A stretch of DNA of 64,000 bases from Mycolicibacterium gilvum (GCF_900454025.1 NZ_UGQM01000001.1:2170001-2234000), one strand, 5' to 3'. Numbered from the stretch's first letter, positions 42,996 through 51,858 are shown. Program-made: numbers and translations. The notes: generated by a model not told the origin, from the letters alone.

Positions 42996-44504
42996 ATGAC
43001 ACAAACGGAGCCTTCGCCGTCCGCCGGGCGTGACAAGCTCATGACCACCGAGCTGGTGCCCGAACAGATTCTGCCGAAGGTCATGACGACGTTCGGCCTC
43101 ACCGCCGCGTACGTGTTCATCATCTGCTGGATCACCGGCTCGTCGGTGATGGCCGGTGGCGGCTGGACCGCGATCCCCATGTGGGTGCTCGGCATCCTCA
43201 CCTTCCTGGTGCCCGCGGGCATGGCCGTCGTCGAACTCGGCAACCTGTGGCCGGGCCAGGGTGGCGTGTACATCTGGGCCACCCGCACCATGGGCGAGAC
43301 CTGGGGGTTCATCGGCGGATACCTGTCCTGGGTGCCGGTGATCCTCAACGCGGCGTCCTCGCCCGCGGTGGTGCTGCAGCTGCTGCTGCTCGCGTTCCAC
43401 GCCGAGCTCGGACTCACCACCAGCATCATTCTGCAGCTCGTGATCCTGTGGACCGTCATCGGTCTGGCGCTGGCGAAACTCGCCGCCAATCAGAAGATCA
43501 TGAACGTCGTCTTCGTCGTCTACGGCGTCCTGACGCTGACGATCTTCATCTCGGGTTTGATGTTCGCGGTCGAGAACGGCTCCGCGACGCCGTTCAGCTG
43601 GGCCGAGGCGACCATCCCGAACTTCGCGGTGGCCGGGTTCCTGTACGGCACGGTGCTGCTCTACCTGCTCGGGGTGGAGACCCCGTACAACATGGGCGCG
43701 GAGTTCCTGTCCGTGCGCAAGAGCGGTCCGAAGATGATCCTCTGGGGATCGGCCGCACTGGTGGCGATCTACCTGCTCACCACGCTCGGGACCATGATGG
43801 CGCTGCCCGGTGACCAGATCGACCCGGTGACCGGGGTGATCGGGATGCTGGACGTCGCCGGGTTTCCCGGCCTGATGGAGATCGGTGCCGTCGTGCTGGC
43901 CTTCATCGTGATCGTCGCCCTGATGACCTATCAGGTCGCCTACTCCCGGCTGATCTTCGTGTCCGGTCTGGAACGCCATCTCCCGCGGATCTTCACCCAC
44001 CTCAACCCGCGCACACGAAATCCCGTGACCGCCATCCTGATCCAGGGCGTGATCTCGTCGCTGATCCTGGTCGGGCTGTACTCGCAGAGCAGCATGGCCA
44101 ACGTCACCGTGTACCTGCAGGGCGGCCTGAGCACCGTCTGGTTGCTGTCCGGGTTCTTCTTCCTGATCCCGGTCGTCGTGGCGCGTAAGAAGTATGCGGA
44201 TCGCTATGAGAGCGAACAGTTCTGGCGTATCCCGGGCGGCATGGCCGGTGTCTGGACCACCGTCGTCGTCGGTTCGCTGGCCACCGCCGGCGGCATCTAC
44301 TACTCGTTCGTGACGCCGTGGATCGATGTCCCGTCGTCGACGTGGATGACCTGGGTCGGCAGCATCAGCCTCGGCATGTTCGCCCTCGGCCTCACCGTCT
44401 ACATCTTCGGGCGCCGCTCCGCGCACAAGGTGAGCCAGGAGGATTCGCTGGCCCATCTCGCCGTCTTCGATCTCACCAACAAGGAAGAGGAACCGACGAA
44501 ATGA
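42996..44504 (+). CDS. APC-superfamily amino acid/amine permease
   Basis: 502 residues with about 12 membrane helices. Diagnostic features are the N-terminal GLTAAYVFIICWITGSSVMA, the AGMAVVELGNLWPGQGGVYI segment, GFIGGYLSWVPVILNAASSP, and GVETPYNMGAEFLSVRKSG. It probably imports an amine or amino acid by proton symport. The stop overlaps the copper amine oxidase start (ATGA), which strongly suggests that the oxidase degrades the imported amine. GGGAGAG precedes the ATG. Confidence 0.88.
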   Translation: MTQTEPSPSAGRDKLMTTELVPEQILPKVMTTFGLTAAYVFIICWITGSSVMAGGGWTAIPMWVLGILTFLVPAGMAVVELGNLWPGQGGVYIWATRTMGETWGFIGGYLSWVPVILNAASSPAVVLQLLLLAFHAELGLTTSIILQLVILWTVIGLALAKLAANQKIMNVVFVVYGVLTLTIFISGLMFAVENGSATPFSWAEATIPNFAVAGFLYGTVLLYLLGVETPYNMGAEFLSVRKSGPKMILWGSAALVAIYLLTTLGTMMALPGDQIDPVTGVIGMLDVAGFPGLMEIGAVVLAFIVIVALMTYQVAYSRLIFVSGLERHLPRIFTHLNPRTRNPVTAILIQGVISSLILVGLYSQSSMANVTVYLQGGLSTVWLLSGFFFLIPVVVARKKYADRYESEQFWRIPGGMAGVWTTVVVGSLATAGGIYYSFVTPWIDVPSSTWMTWVGSISLGMFALGLTVYIFGRRSAHKVSQEDSLAHLAVFDLTNKEEEPTK

Positions 44505-46522
44505 CCATGGAGGACACCCGCATCGGTGCGGACCCGGCCGCAGGCCTCGCCCCCTACCCGCTCGACCCGCTGACCGCAGCGGAGATCGAGTCGGCTGCCG
44601 CCGTGGTGAGGGCTTCCGACTACGCCACCCCGACCTTGAAATTCGTGATGATCCAGTTGGCCGAGCCCGCCAAGACGCCGTCGCTGACGTTCGCCGACGC
44701 CCCCGACACCCCGCGGTGTGCGTTCCTGACGATGTACGACGCGGCGGCCAAGATGATCTACGAGGCCGTCGTCGATCTGAGGGCCGGTCTCATCGAGAGC
44801 TGGACGCCGATCCCGGGACGGTTCCCGTCGTATCTGGTCGAGCACATGACCGGCGTCGAGGAGAAGGTCCGCGAGGATCCGCGATGGCAGGAGGCGATGC
44901 GCAGGCGCGGCGTCACCGACTTCAGCCTCGCGATGATCGACCCCTGGCCCGCAGGCTATTACGGGGCGCAGGACCATTACGACAACTCGCCACTGGTGTG
45001 CCGCCCGCTGACATTCATGCGGGCCGCTCCCTCCGAACACGGGTACGCGCGACCGGTCGAGGGGTTGATCGTCACGTTCGACCTCGACGCGATGGCGGTG
45101 ATCGACGTCGAGGACCACGGCGTCGTGCCGTTGCCTCCGACGGCGGGCAACTACAGCGAAGCGTTCATGTTCGACCCGAACAACCGGCCGGCGTTCACCG
45201 CGTTCCGCGATGACGTCAAGCCGATCGAGATCACCCAGCCAGACGGCCCGAGCTTCACCGTCGACGGCTGGAACGTGAAGTGGCAGAAATGGTCTCTGCG
45301 TATCGGGTTCAATCCGCGCGAGGGCATCACGCTGCACGAGGTCACCTACACCGACCGCGGCGAGACCCGGCCCGTCCTGTACCGCGCCTCGCTCTCGGAG
45401 ATGGTGGTGCCCTACGGCGACTCCGCACCCACGCACTGGAACAAGAACGTCTTCGACATGGGCGAGGTCGGCGTGGGGTTCTCCGCGAACCCGCTGACGC
45501 TGGGGTGCGACTGTCTCGGCGAGATCCACTACTTCGACGGCACGGTCAACGACTCCGCCGGCAACGCCGTCACCATCCCCAACGCGATCTGTATGCACGA
45601 AGAGGACTTCGGGATCTCCTGGAAGCACACCGACTTCCGCACCGAGGAGGTCGAGGTGCGCAGGTCGCGACGGCTGGTGATCTCGATGATCTGCACCGTC
45701 GGCAACTACGAGTACGGCTTCTTCTGGTACTTCTACAACGACGCGTCGATCGAGGTCGAGGTCAAGCTCTCGGGTGTGCTGACCACCGGCGCGGTCGAGA
45801 TGGCGCCGGGCGAACAACCGCGCTGGGGCAAGATGGTCGCGCCCGGCATCTACGGGCCCAACCATCAGCACTTCTTCAACTTCCGGCTGGACATGAGCGT
45901 CGACGGCCCGGGAAACAGTGTCTACGAAGTGGATTCGATACCGGAACCCGACCCGGCGCGCAACCCGCACCGCAACGCCTGGATCACCCGGGACACATTG
46001 GTGGCATCCGAGTCGGACGGGGCACGCGACTGGAACTGGTCCACGGGCCGCTACTGGAAGATCGCCAACCCGTCCAGGCGCAACGAGCTCGGAATCCCGG
46101 TGGCCTACAAGCTGGTCCCCAAGGACGTCGTCCCGGTGATGGTGCAGGAGGGGTCCTACATCTACGACCGGGCGCGGTTCCTGCAGCACAACCTGTGGGT
46201 CACCAGGTACGACCCCGCCGAGAAGTTCGCCGCCGGCGACTACATGTACCAGTCGGCCGACACCCAGGGCCTTCCGGAGTTCGTGGCCGGTGACGAACCG
46301 CTGGAGGACAGCGACGTCGTGCTCTGGTACACCCTCGGTGCCCACCACGTGGTGCGACCCGAGGACTGGCCGGTGATGCCGTGCGCCTACACCGGCTTCC
46401 ACCTGAAGCCGATCGGCTTCTTCGACGGAAACCCGGCCCTGGACCTGCCGCCGTCGCCGCCGAAGGCGTGCCATGCCACCCGCGCGGGGCTGCCCGTGGC
46501 CGAACGCGCGCTGGAGTCCTGA
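44501..46522 (+). CDS. Copper-containing primary amine oxidase
   Basis: 673 residues, normal family length. The topaquinone precursor tyrosine is Tyr403 in TVGNYEYGFFWYF (consensus N-Y-[DE]-Y). Copper ligands are the HxH of YGPNHQHFFNFRLDM and the late His in CAYTGFHLKPIGFFD. The N-terminal domains carry LVCRPLTFMRAAPSEHGYAR and HGVVPLPPTAGNY. It oxidises a primary amine to aldehyde, ammonia and H2O2. No signal peptide is present, so the enzyme is cytosolic, consistent with the coupled permease. Further oxidation would need an aldehyde dehydrogenase from elsewhere. Confidence 0.94.
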   Translation: MTMEDTRIGADPAAGLAPYPLDPLTAAEIESAAAVVRASDYATPTLKFVMIQLAEPAKTPSLTFADAPDTPRCAFLTMYDAAAKMIYEAVVDLRAGLIESWTPIPGRFPSYLVEHMTGVEEKVREDPRWQEAMRRRGVTDFSLAMIDPWPAGYYGAQDHYDNSPLVCRPLTFMRAAPSEHGYARPVEGLIVTFDLDAMAVIDVEDHGVVPLPPTAGNYSEAFMFDPNNRPAFTAFRDDVKPIEITQPDGPSFTVDGWNVKWQKWSLRIGFNPREGITLHEVTYTDRGETRPVLYRASLSEMVVPYGDSAPTHWNKNVFDMGEVGVGFSANPLTLGCDCLGEIHYFDGTVNDSAGNAVTIPNAICMHEEDFGISWKHTDFRTEEVEVRRSRRLVISMICTVGNYEYGFFWYFYNDASIEVEVKLSGVLTTGAVEMAPGEQPRWGKMVAPGIYGPNHQHFFNFRLDMSVDGPGNSVYEVDSIPEPDPARNPHRNAWITRDTLVASESDGARDWNWSTGRYWKIANPSRRNELGIPVAYKLVPKDVVPVMVQEGSYIYDRARFLQHNLWVTRYDPAEKFAAGDYMYQSADTQGLPEFVAGDEPLEDSDVVLWYTLGAHHVVRPEDWPVMPCAYTGFHLKPIGFFDGNPALDLPPSPPKACHATRAGLPVAERALES

Positions 46523-46538
46523 CCTCCCGCCCCTTGTT

Positions 46539-46603
46539 CGGCGAGCGCGCGTGTCTGCCCGGCAACACGCCGGTTAGCGCGTGCACTTCGCGCGCGCTCG
46601 CCG
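46539..46603. repeat. Palindromic intergenic repeat (cruciform-forming)
   Basis: CGGCGAGCGCGCG (46539-46551) and CGCGCGCTCGCCG (46591-46603) are perfect inverted arms around a 39-nt centre that itself contains CCGGC...GCCGG. The 31-bp segment 46541-46571 recurs in inverted form, split by the IS110 element (46752-46772 plus 48079-48088). This suggests a dispersed mycobacterial repeat. Confidence 0.7.
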
Positions 46604-46772
46604 GGGGTGAAGGCGCGCCTCTCGCCGCCCGTCGAGAGCAGGGCGACCAGGCGTGCTCCGTGGCTGCCCTTCGGTCTCGCCTGACGACGAGACACGCGGG
46701 GCAAACGTGTCAGTGGGTGGCGACGAGCGCGCGCTGAATGCCACGGATCGCGGCGTGTCGGCGTGCGGACAC
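46604..46772. other. Non-coding flank of the IS110 element with further repeat sequence
   Basis: GC-rich intergenic DNA without a gene. GACACG-cggggcaaa-CGTGTC (46690-46710) is an inverted repeat, and GAGCGCGCGCT lies at 46725-46735. The last 21 bases (46752-46772) are the left part of the repeat unit interrupted by the insertion sequence. Confidence 0.45.
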
Positions 46773-46802
46773 TCAGTGTGATGGTGGACGTGCCGCTGTT
46801 GC

Positions 46803-46970
46803 GGTGGTTGGGTCTTTCCACCTGGTGTCTGGCTCTTGTAGACACTGCCTTTGTGGCATTCGCGCGTTGTGCCGGCATCAGGTGGGAAGGACCGACCGGC
46901 AAATGACCTGATAGGAGCGTGGCACCGCCCCCACTGAGATATGTCTTGCCGGCCGGCCCGACCTTCACCT
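46803..46970 (+). ncRNA. Candidate bridge RNA in the IS110 left end
   Basis: Established IS110 elements such as IS621 express a structured bridge RNA from a non-coding end. This region folds well by eye: GGTGG...CCACC (46803-46822), GTGTCT-ggctcttgt-AGACAC (46825-46845), and a long imperfect stem between 46880-46902 (AGGTGGGAAGGACCG...) and 46946-46970 (...CGACCTTCACCT). The inner loop contains ATAGGAGC (46911-46918), identical to the right end of the element (48068-48075), as expected of a donor-binding loop. AGACAC (46840-46845) and CGCGCG (46861-46866) resemble the target on either side. Ends and function are inferred. Confidence 0.6.
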
Positions 46971-47001
46971 CATCCCTTTTCGATGAAAGAAGGCACCGTC
47001 C

Positions 47002-48066
47002 ATGGTGATCGTTGGTACCGATGTCCACAAGCGCACCCACACCTTCGTCGCTGTCGACGAAGTCGGACGAAAGCTCGGCGAAAAGGTCGTGCCCGCCACG
47101 ACCGCCGGGCACCGCACGGCGGTGGCCTGGGCCCGCGAGCAGTTCGGAGACGAGTTGTTGTGGGGTATCGAGGACTGTCGCAACCTCTCGGCACGACTGG
47201 AAATCGACCTGCTCGGGATGGCCCAGTCCGCGGTGCGGGTCGCCCCGAAACTGATGTCCCAATCCCGGGCGTGTGCCCGCACTCGGGGCAAGTCTGATCC
47301 CATCGACGCGTTGGCCGTGGCGCACGCGGTGTTGCGTCATCCCGACCTGCCGGTGGCCGCCCACGACGAGGTCTCCCGGGAACTCAAGCTGTTAACTGAT
47401 CGCCGGGAAGACCTTGTCGCCCAGCGCACTTCGACGATCAACCGGCTCCGCCAACGCGTCCACGAACTCGACCCCGCCGCCGAACCCAACCCCGGATCAC
47501 TGCACCGACCTACACCGTGCGCCACCTTGGCCGCCTGGCTGAACACCCAGACTGGGATTCTCTCCGAGCTGGCCCGCGACGAACTCGCCGACATTGTGCG
47601 CCTCAGCGAGGCGATCAACGCTGTCGCTGCCCGCATCGGTGAGCGTGTGCGCGAGGTCGCCCCCACGCTGCTGGCGCTGCCCGGCTGCGGGGAACTGACC
47701 GCCGCCAAGATCCTCGGCGAGACCGCCACCGTCAGCCGGTTCCGTAGCGAAGCCGCCTTCGCCCGCCACACCGGCACCGCACCCATCCCAGTGTGGTCAG
47801 GTAACACCGCTGGCCGGGTGCGGTTGAGCCGCTCAGGCAACCGTCAACTCAACGCCGCTTTACACCGCATCGCGATCACCCAGATCCGGCTCACCGACAG
47901 CGCCGGCCAGCGCTACTACCGCAAACGCCTCGCTGAGGGCAAAGCCACCAAAGAAGCCCTCCGATGCCTCAAACGCCAACTCGCCCGCATCGTCTACCGC
48001 CACCTACACACTGACGAAAACACCCGCAAGACAAAGCCCCACAACAACGCACAAACCGCTGCTTGA
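47002..48066 (+). CDS. IS110-family transposase (DEDD/serine)
   Basis: 354 residues, full length. The N-terminal RuvC-like DEDD domain shows Asp in VIVGTDVHKRTHTFVAVD, Glu in LLWGIEDCRNLSARL and the Asp pair in GKSDPIDALAVAHAVLR. A coiled region follows. The C-terminal domain typical of IS110/IS116/IS902 has LLALPGCGELTAAKILGET and a catalytic-serine region (WSGNTAGRVRLSRSGNRQLN). The ATG at 47002 follows AAGAAGG. No frameshift or stop is present, so the element should be able to move. Confidence 0.95.
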   Translation: MVIVGTDVHKRTHTFVAVDEVGRKLGEKVVPATTAGHRTAVAWAREQFGDELLWGIEDCRNLSARLEIDLLGMAQSAVRVAPKLMSQSRACARTRGKSDPIDALAVAHAVLRHPDLPVAAHDEVSRELKLLTDRREDLVAQRTSTINRLRQRVHELDPAAEPNPGSLHRPTPCATLAAWLNTQTGILSELARDELADIVRLSEAINAVAARIGERVREVAPTLLALPGCGELTAAKILGETATVSRFRSEAAFARHTGTAPIPVWSGNTAGRVRLSRSGNRQLNAALHRIAITQIRLTDSAGQRYYRKRLAEGKATKEALRCLKRQLARIVYRHLHTDENTRKTKPHNNAQTAA

Positions 48067-48078
48067 CATAGGAGCAAT

Positions 48079-48218
48079 GCGCGCTCGCGGGGCGAGGTTC
48101 GCCGGGCAACCGCACCCATTCGCCAGCGGGGACCGCCGAGTTTGGCAGGATTGGGGCGACTGCGCGTGATGGCAACTGCGTCGATGGCATACCTCGTGCG
48201 CGGACCGGAAGGAGCCCG
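48079..48218 (+). promoter_or_regulatory. pyrH upstream region
   Basis: 140 bp from the IS110 right border to pyrH. It begins with GCGCGCTCGC, the right part of the interrupted repeat. GGAAGGAG (48207-48214) is the ribosome-binding site. No clear promoter consensus was identified; IS110 has been placed directly upstream of this essential operon. Confidence 0.4.
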
Positions 48219-48962
48219 ATGGCGGACCCAGTGACCGACCAGACCCCCGAGAGCAGGCGCGCCTACACCAGGGTCCTGCTCAAGCTGGGTGGAGAGATGT
48301 TCGGCGGCGGACAGGTCGGACTCGATCCCGATGTGGTCGCGCTGGTGGCGCGCCAGATCGCCGAGGTCGTCCGCAGCGGCGCGCAGGTGGCCGTGGTGAT
48401 CGGCGGCGGGAACTTCTTCCGCGGCGCCCAGTTGCAGCAGCGGGGGATGGAACGCACCCGGTCGGACTACATGGGCATGCTCGGCACGGTGATGAACAGC
48501 CTTGCGCTGCAGGATTTCCTGCAGAAGGAAGGGATCGACACCAGGGTGCAGACCGCCATCACGATGGGGCAGGTCGCCGAACCCTACATTCCGCTGCGGG
48601 CCGTCCGTCATCTGGAGAAGGGCCGCGTCGTCATCTTCGGCGCGGGCATGGGCCTTCCGTACTTCTCGACCGACACGACTGCCGCGCAGCGCGCCCTGGA
48701 GATCGGCGCCGAGGTGGTCCTGATGGCCAAGGCCGTCGACGGCATCTACACCGACGACCCGCGGCTGAACCCGGCCGCCGAGATGCTCACCGCGATCAGC
48801 CACCGCGAGGTCATCGACCGCGGCCTCAAGGTCGCCGATGCGACGGCCTTCAGCTTGTGCATGGACAACGGAATGCCGATTCTGGTGTTCAACCTGCTCA
48901 CCGACGGGAATATCGCCCGTGCGGTCGCAGGTGAGAGGATCGGAACGCTGGTCACCACGTGA
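48219..48962 (+). CDS. pyrH: UMP kinase
   Basis: 247 residues. [60 protein letters not shown] and [15 protein letters not shown] are UMP-kinase motifs of the amino-acid-kinase fold. It makes UDP from UMP and ATP and is essential. Conserved order pyrH-frr-cdsA matches Rv2883c-Rv2881c. Confidence 0.98.
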   Translation: MADPVTDQTPESRRAYTRVLLKLGGEMFGGGQVGLDPDVVALVARQIAEVVRSGAQVAVVIGGGNFFRGAQLQQRGMERTRSDYMGMLGTVMNSLALQDFLQKEGIDTRVQTAITMGQVAEPYIPLRAVRHLEKGRVVIFGAGMGLPYFSTDTTAAQRALEIGAEVVLMAKAVDGIYTDDPRLNPAAEMLTAISHREVIDRGLKVADATAFSLCMDNGMPILVFNLLTDGNIARAVAGERIGTLVTT

Positions 48963-48993
48963 CCGGCGGGCGACAGCGACGGGAGACTGGACT

Positions 48994-49551
48994 GTGATCG
49001 ACGAAACCCTCTTCGATGCCGAGGAGAAGATGGAGAAGGCCGTGTCGGTGGCACGGGACGACCTGGCGTCGATTCGTACCGGCCGCGCGAACCCCGGCAT
49101 GTTCAACCGGATCCACATCGACTACTACGGTGCCTCGACCCCGATCACCCAGCTCTCGAGCATCAACGTGCCGGAGGCGCGCATGGTCGTGATCAAGCCC
49201 TACGAGGCCGGCCAGCTGCGCCCCATCGAGGACGCGATCCGCAACTCGGACCTCGGCGTCAACCCGACCAACGACGGCAACATCATCCGGGTGTCCATTC
49301 CGCAGCTCACCGAGGAACGGCGCCGGGACCTGGTCAAGCAGGCCAAGTCCAAGGGGGAGGACGCCAAGGTCTCCATCCGCAACATCCGCCGCAAGGCGAT
49401 GGAGGAGCTCGCGCGGATCAAGAAGGACGGCGACGCCGGCGAGGACGACGTCACCCGCGCCGAGAAGGATCTGGACAAGAGCACCCACCAGTACACCAGC
49501 CAGGTCGACGATCTGGTCAAGCACAAGGAAGGCGAGCTGCTGGAGGTCTGA
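48994..49551 (+). CDS. frr: Ribosome recycling factor
   Basis: 185 residues from the GTG at 48994 (GGGAG upstream). [60 protein letters not shown] and [20 protein letters not shown] are the frr signature. It splits post-termination ribosomes with EF-G. It lies 31 bp after pyrH and 2 bp before cdsA. Confidence 0.98.
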   Translation: MIDETLFDAEEKMEKAVSVARDDLASIRTGRANPGMFNRIHIDYYGASTPITQLSSINVPEARMVVIKPYEAGQLRPIEDAIRNSDLGVNPTNDGNIIRVSIPQLTEERRRDLVKQAKSKGEDAKVSIRNIRRKAMEELARIKKDGDAGEDDVTRAEKDLDKSTHQYTSQVDDLVKHKEGELLEV

Positions 49552-49553
49552 TC

Positions 49554-50432
49554 ATGACCGACCAGCACTCGACTCCCGTGGGACCTCAGCCGGTCGACGA
49601 GCCGCCGAAGAAATCGTCACGCGCAGGACGCAACCTGCCCGCCGCGATCGCCGTGGGCGTCCTGCTCGGCGGCGGCCTGATCGCGATTCTGATCTTCGCG
49701 CCGTACCTGTGGCTCGCGCTGCTCTCAGCCGCGGTGGCGATGGCCACCTACGAGGTCAGCAGTCGCCTCGGCGAGGCCGGCTACCGAATCCCGTTCGTGC
49801 CGCTGCTGGTCGGTGGCCAGGCCACCCTGTGGCTGACGTGGCCGTTCGGGCCCTCCGGTGCGCTGGGCGGCTTCGCGGCCACCGTGGTGGTCTGCATGAT
49901 CTGGCGCCTCGTCGGCCACGGCCTCAACCACGCCCCGCAGAACTACACGCGCGACATCGGTGCGACGGTGTTCCTGGCGACCTGGGTGCCGCTGTTCGCC
50001 AGTTTCGGCGCGCTGCTGATCTACCCCGACGACGGCGCCAACCGGGTGTTCTGCCTGATGCTCGGCGTCGTGTTCTCCGACATCGGCGGCTACGTCGCGG
50101 GCGTGCTGTTCGGCAGGCACACGATGGCCCCGGCGATCAGCCCCAAGAAGTCCTGGGAGGGACTGGCCGGTTCGCTGCTCTTCGGCGTCACCGCGTCGGT
50201 GCTCGCCGTGGTGTTCCTGCTCGACAAGCCGTGGTGGGCCGGCGTGGCGCTGGGCCTGATGCTGGTTATCACGGGCACGCTGGGTGACCTGGTGGAATCG
50301 CAGTTCAAACGCGACCTCGGCATCAAGGACATGAGCAACCTGCTGCCGGGCCACGGCGGCATGATGGACCGTATCGACGCGGCGCTGCCGTCGGCGGTCG
50401 CGACCTGGATCGTCCTGACGCTGTTGGCCTAG
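49554..50432 (+). CDS. cdsA: Phosphatidate cytidylyltransferase
   Basis: 292-residue membrane protein with about eight helices and a Pro/Lys-rich cytosolic N-terminus. The family signature is SQFKRDLGIKDMSNLLPGHG followed by GMMDRID, with SDIGGYVAGVLFGRHTMAPA and ISPKKSWEGLAG. It makes CDP-diacylglycerol from CTP and phosphatidic acid, the precursor of mycobacterial phosphatidylinositol and cardiolipin. Its TAG stop (50430-50432) is part of the CTAG duplicated by the IS701-type element directly downstream, so the coding sequence is intact but the link to rlmN is broken. Confidence 0.97.
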   Translation: MTDQHSTPVGPQPVDEPPKKSSRAGRNLPAAIAVGVLLGGGLIAILIFAPYLWLALLSAAVAMATYEVSSRLGEAGYRIPFVPLLVGGQATLWLTWPFGPSGALGGFAATVVVCMIWRLVGHGLNHAPQNYTRDIGATVFLATWVPLFASFGALLIYPDDGANRVFCLMLGVVFSDIGGYVAGVLFGRHTMAPAISPKKSWEGLAGSLLFGVTASVLAVVFLLDKPWWAGVALGLMLVITGTLGDLVESQFKRDLGIKDMSNLLPGHGGMMDRIDAALPSAVATWIVLTLLA

Positions 50433-50448
50433 TACTACAGCCGTAGAT
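50433..50448. repeat. Left terminal inverted repeat of IS701-type element
   Basis: TACTACAGCCGTAGAT, preceded by target copy CTAG at 50429-50432. The CTAG overlaps the cdsA stop codon. Confidence 0.93.
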
Positions 50449-50508
50449 CGTTGCTCGTCGGCGTGTTTGCCTTGCTGGATTGGGTGACCGCGGCATCGTT
50501 CGGAGTTT

Positions 50509-51837
50509 GTGAGAACTAACGATGATGCCGCGGTCGCCGCGGCTTACAGGGTAGACGTTGATCGGTGGCGAAGTGGCTTTGATGAGGTGCTGGATCGGGT
50601 CGCGTCACGGTTCGCTCGGTGCGAGCCGCTGCGCAACGCCGGCGCGTTGATGCTCGGGTTGGTCTGTGACATTGACCGTAAGAACTGTTGGACGCTGGCC
50701 GAGCGTTGCGGCCACAGCAGCCCGGACCGGATGCAGCATCTGCTGGCGCGGGCGAAGTGGGACGCCGAGGGAGTGCGTGATGATCTTCGCGCCTACGTGG
50801 TCGACCACCTCGGCGATGACGAGGCGATCCTGATCGTCGATGAGACTGGAGACGTGAAGAAGGGCACTCATACCGTCGGGACTCAGCGCCAGTACACCGG
50901 TACCGCGGGCAGGATCGAAAACGCCCAAGTCGCTGTGTATTTGGCCTATGCGGGGCCCAACAGTCACGCACTGGTGGACCGCGAGCTATACCTGCCGAAG
51001 TCGTGGATCGACGACTCGGAACGCCGTCAGTGCGCCGGGGTGCCCACCGATGTCGAGTTCGCCACCAAACCTGCGCTGGCCGAGCGGATGATCACTCGTG
51101 CTGTGGCCGCCGGAGTCCCTGCGCGATGGGCCACCGGCGACGAGGTCTACGGCGCCGACCCCGACCTGCGCGCCGCGATCGCCGCCCAGGGGCTGGGCTA
51201 TGTGCTGGCCGTCGGGTCCAATCGCACCGTCACCACCAGTACGGGCAGCCAGCGAGTAGACGAGCTTGCCCGGTCTCTGCCGCGGCGGGCCTGGCGGCGC
51301 GTCAGCGCCGGAACCGGCGCCAAGGGCCAACGCTGGTACTCCTGGACGTTGGTCGAAATCACCGACGCCGAGCCCGGCCACCATCACCTGCTGGTGCGCC
51401 GCAACGACAAGACCGCTGAATTGGCCTATTACCGCTGCTACAGCCCCAATCCGGTCACCCTGGCCGACTACGTACGGGTCGCCGGGCGGCGCTGGAAGGT
51501 CGAGGAATCGTTTCAAGCCGGCAAGGGCCTGGCCGGGCTCGACGAGCACCAGGTACGGACCTGGACCTCTTGGCACCGCTGGGTCACCCTATCCATGCTT
51601 GCCCATGCCTTCCTCGTCGTCACGACCGCCGCTCAACGGCGCAGCGACGAACCCGACGACCAGACCGGCCAGACACTGATCACGTTGACAGTCAATGAAT
51701 TCCGCAGACTCTTCATCGCCCTGGTATTGCAGCCGCTACACGCGGTTGCCGACGTCCTCGCCTGGTCCACCTGGCGGCGACGACATCAAACGAGAGCCCG
51801 CACCTACCATTACCGCAAACAACATCAACAACAATGA
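50509..51837 (+). CDS. IS701-family transposase (DDE)
   Basis: 442 residues from the GTG at 50509. DDE residues are visible in AILIVDETGDVKKGTHTVGT, ARWATGDEVYGADPDLRAAI and RRWKVEESFQAGKGLAGLDE. The segment QYTGTAGRIENAQVAVYLAY is typical of the family. The basic C-terminus (TWRRRHQTRARTYHYRKQHQ) likely binds DNA. No internal stops or frameshifts are present. Confidence 0.95.
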   Translation: MRTNDDAAVAAAYRVDVDRWRSGFDEVLDRVASRFARCEPLRNAGALMLGLVCDIDRKNCWTLAERCGHSSPDRMQHLLARAKWDAEGVRDDLRAYVVDHLGDDEAILIVDETGDVKKGTHTVGTQRQYTGTAGRIENAQVAVYLAYAGPNSHALVDRELYLPKSWIDDSERRQCAGVPTDVEFATKPALAERMITRAVAAGVPARWATGDEVYGADPDLRAAIAAQGLGYVLAVGSNRTVTTSTGSQRVDELARSLPRRAWRRVSAGTGAKGQRWYSWTLVEITDAEPGHHHLLVRRNDKTAELAYYRCYSPNPVTLADYVRVAGRRWKVEESFQAGKGLAGLDEHQVRTWTSWHRWVTLSMLAHAFLVVTTAAQRRSDEPDDQTGQTLITLTVNEFRRLFIALVLQPLHAVADVLAWSTWRRRHQTRARTYHYRKQHQQQ

Positions 51838-51842
51838 ACGCT

Positions 51843-51858
51843 ATCTACGGCTGTAGTA
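51843..51858. repeat. Right terminal inverted repeat of IS701-type element
   Basis: ATCTACGGCTGTAGTA, exact inverse of the left end, followed by target copy CTAG at 51859-51862. Confidence 0.93.

Larger units (their letters stand above)
46773..48078 (+). mobile_element. IS110-family insertion sequence
   Basis: Element of about 1.3 kb with one transposase gene, a roughly 230-bp structured non-coding left end and a very short right end (12 bp past the stop). IS110 elements lack inverted repeats and usually leave little or no target duplication, so the borders were set by rebuilding the interrupted 31-bp repeat: left flank 46752-46772 and right flank 48079-48088. The left part matches the intact reverse-complement copy (46541-46571) at 17 of 21 positions and the right part at 10 of 10. 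Borders may be off by a few bases. The element sits between the amine oxidase operon and pyrH. Confidence 0.8.
50433..51858 (+). mobile_element. IS701-family insertion sequence, intact
   Basis: 1426-bp element bounded by perfect 16-bp inverted repeats and flanked on both sides by CTAG (50429-50432 and 51859-51862). The 4-bp YTAR-type duplication is characteristic of the IS701 family. One intact transposase gene fills it. Perfect ends and duplication suggest recent insertion. It separates cdsA from rlmN, which are neighbours in M. tuberculosis. Confidence 0.93.

Noticed and set aside
42711..44456. 581-codon minus-strand frame opposite the ABC ATPase and APC permease
   Set aside because: Product is His/Asp/Arg/Gln-rich low complexity, the usual artefact opposite membrane-protein genes.
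46541..46740. tRNA or other structured RNA gene between the amine oxidase gene and IS110
   Set aside because: The palindromes are repeat-type and have no cloverleaf or conserved tRNA boxes.
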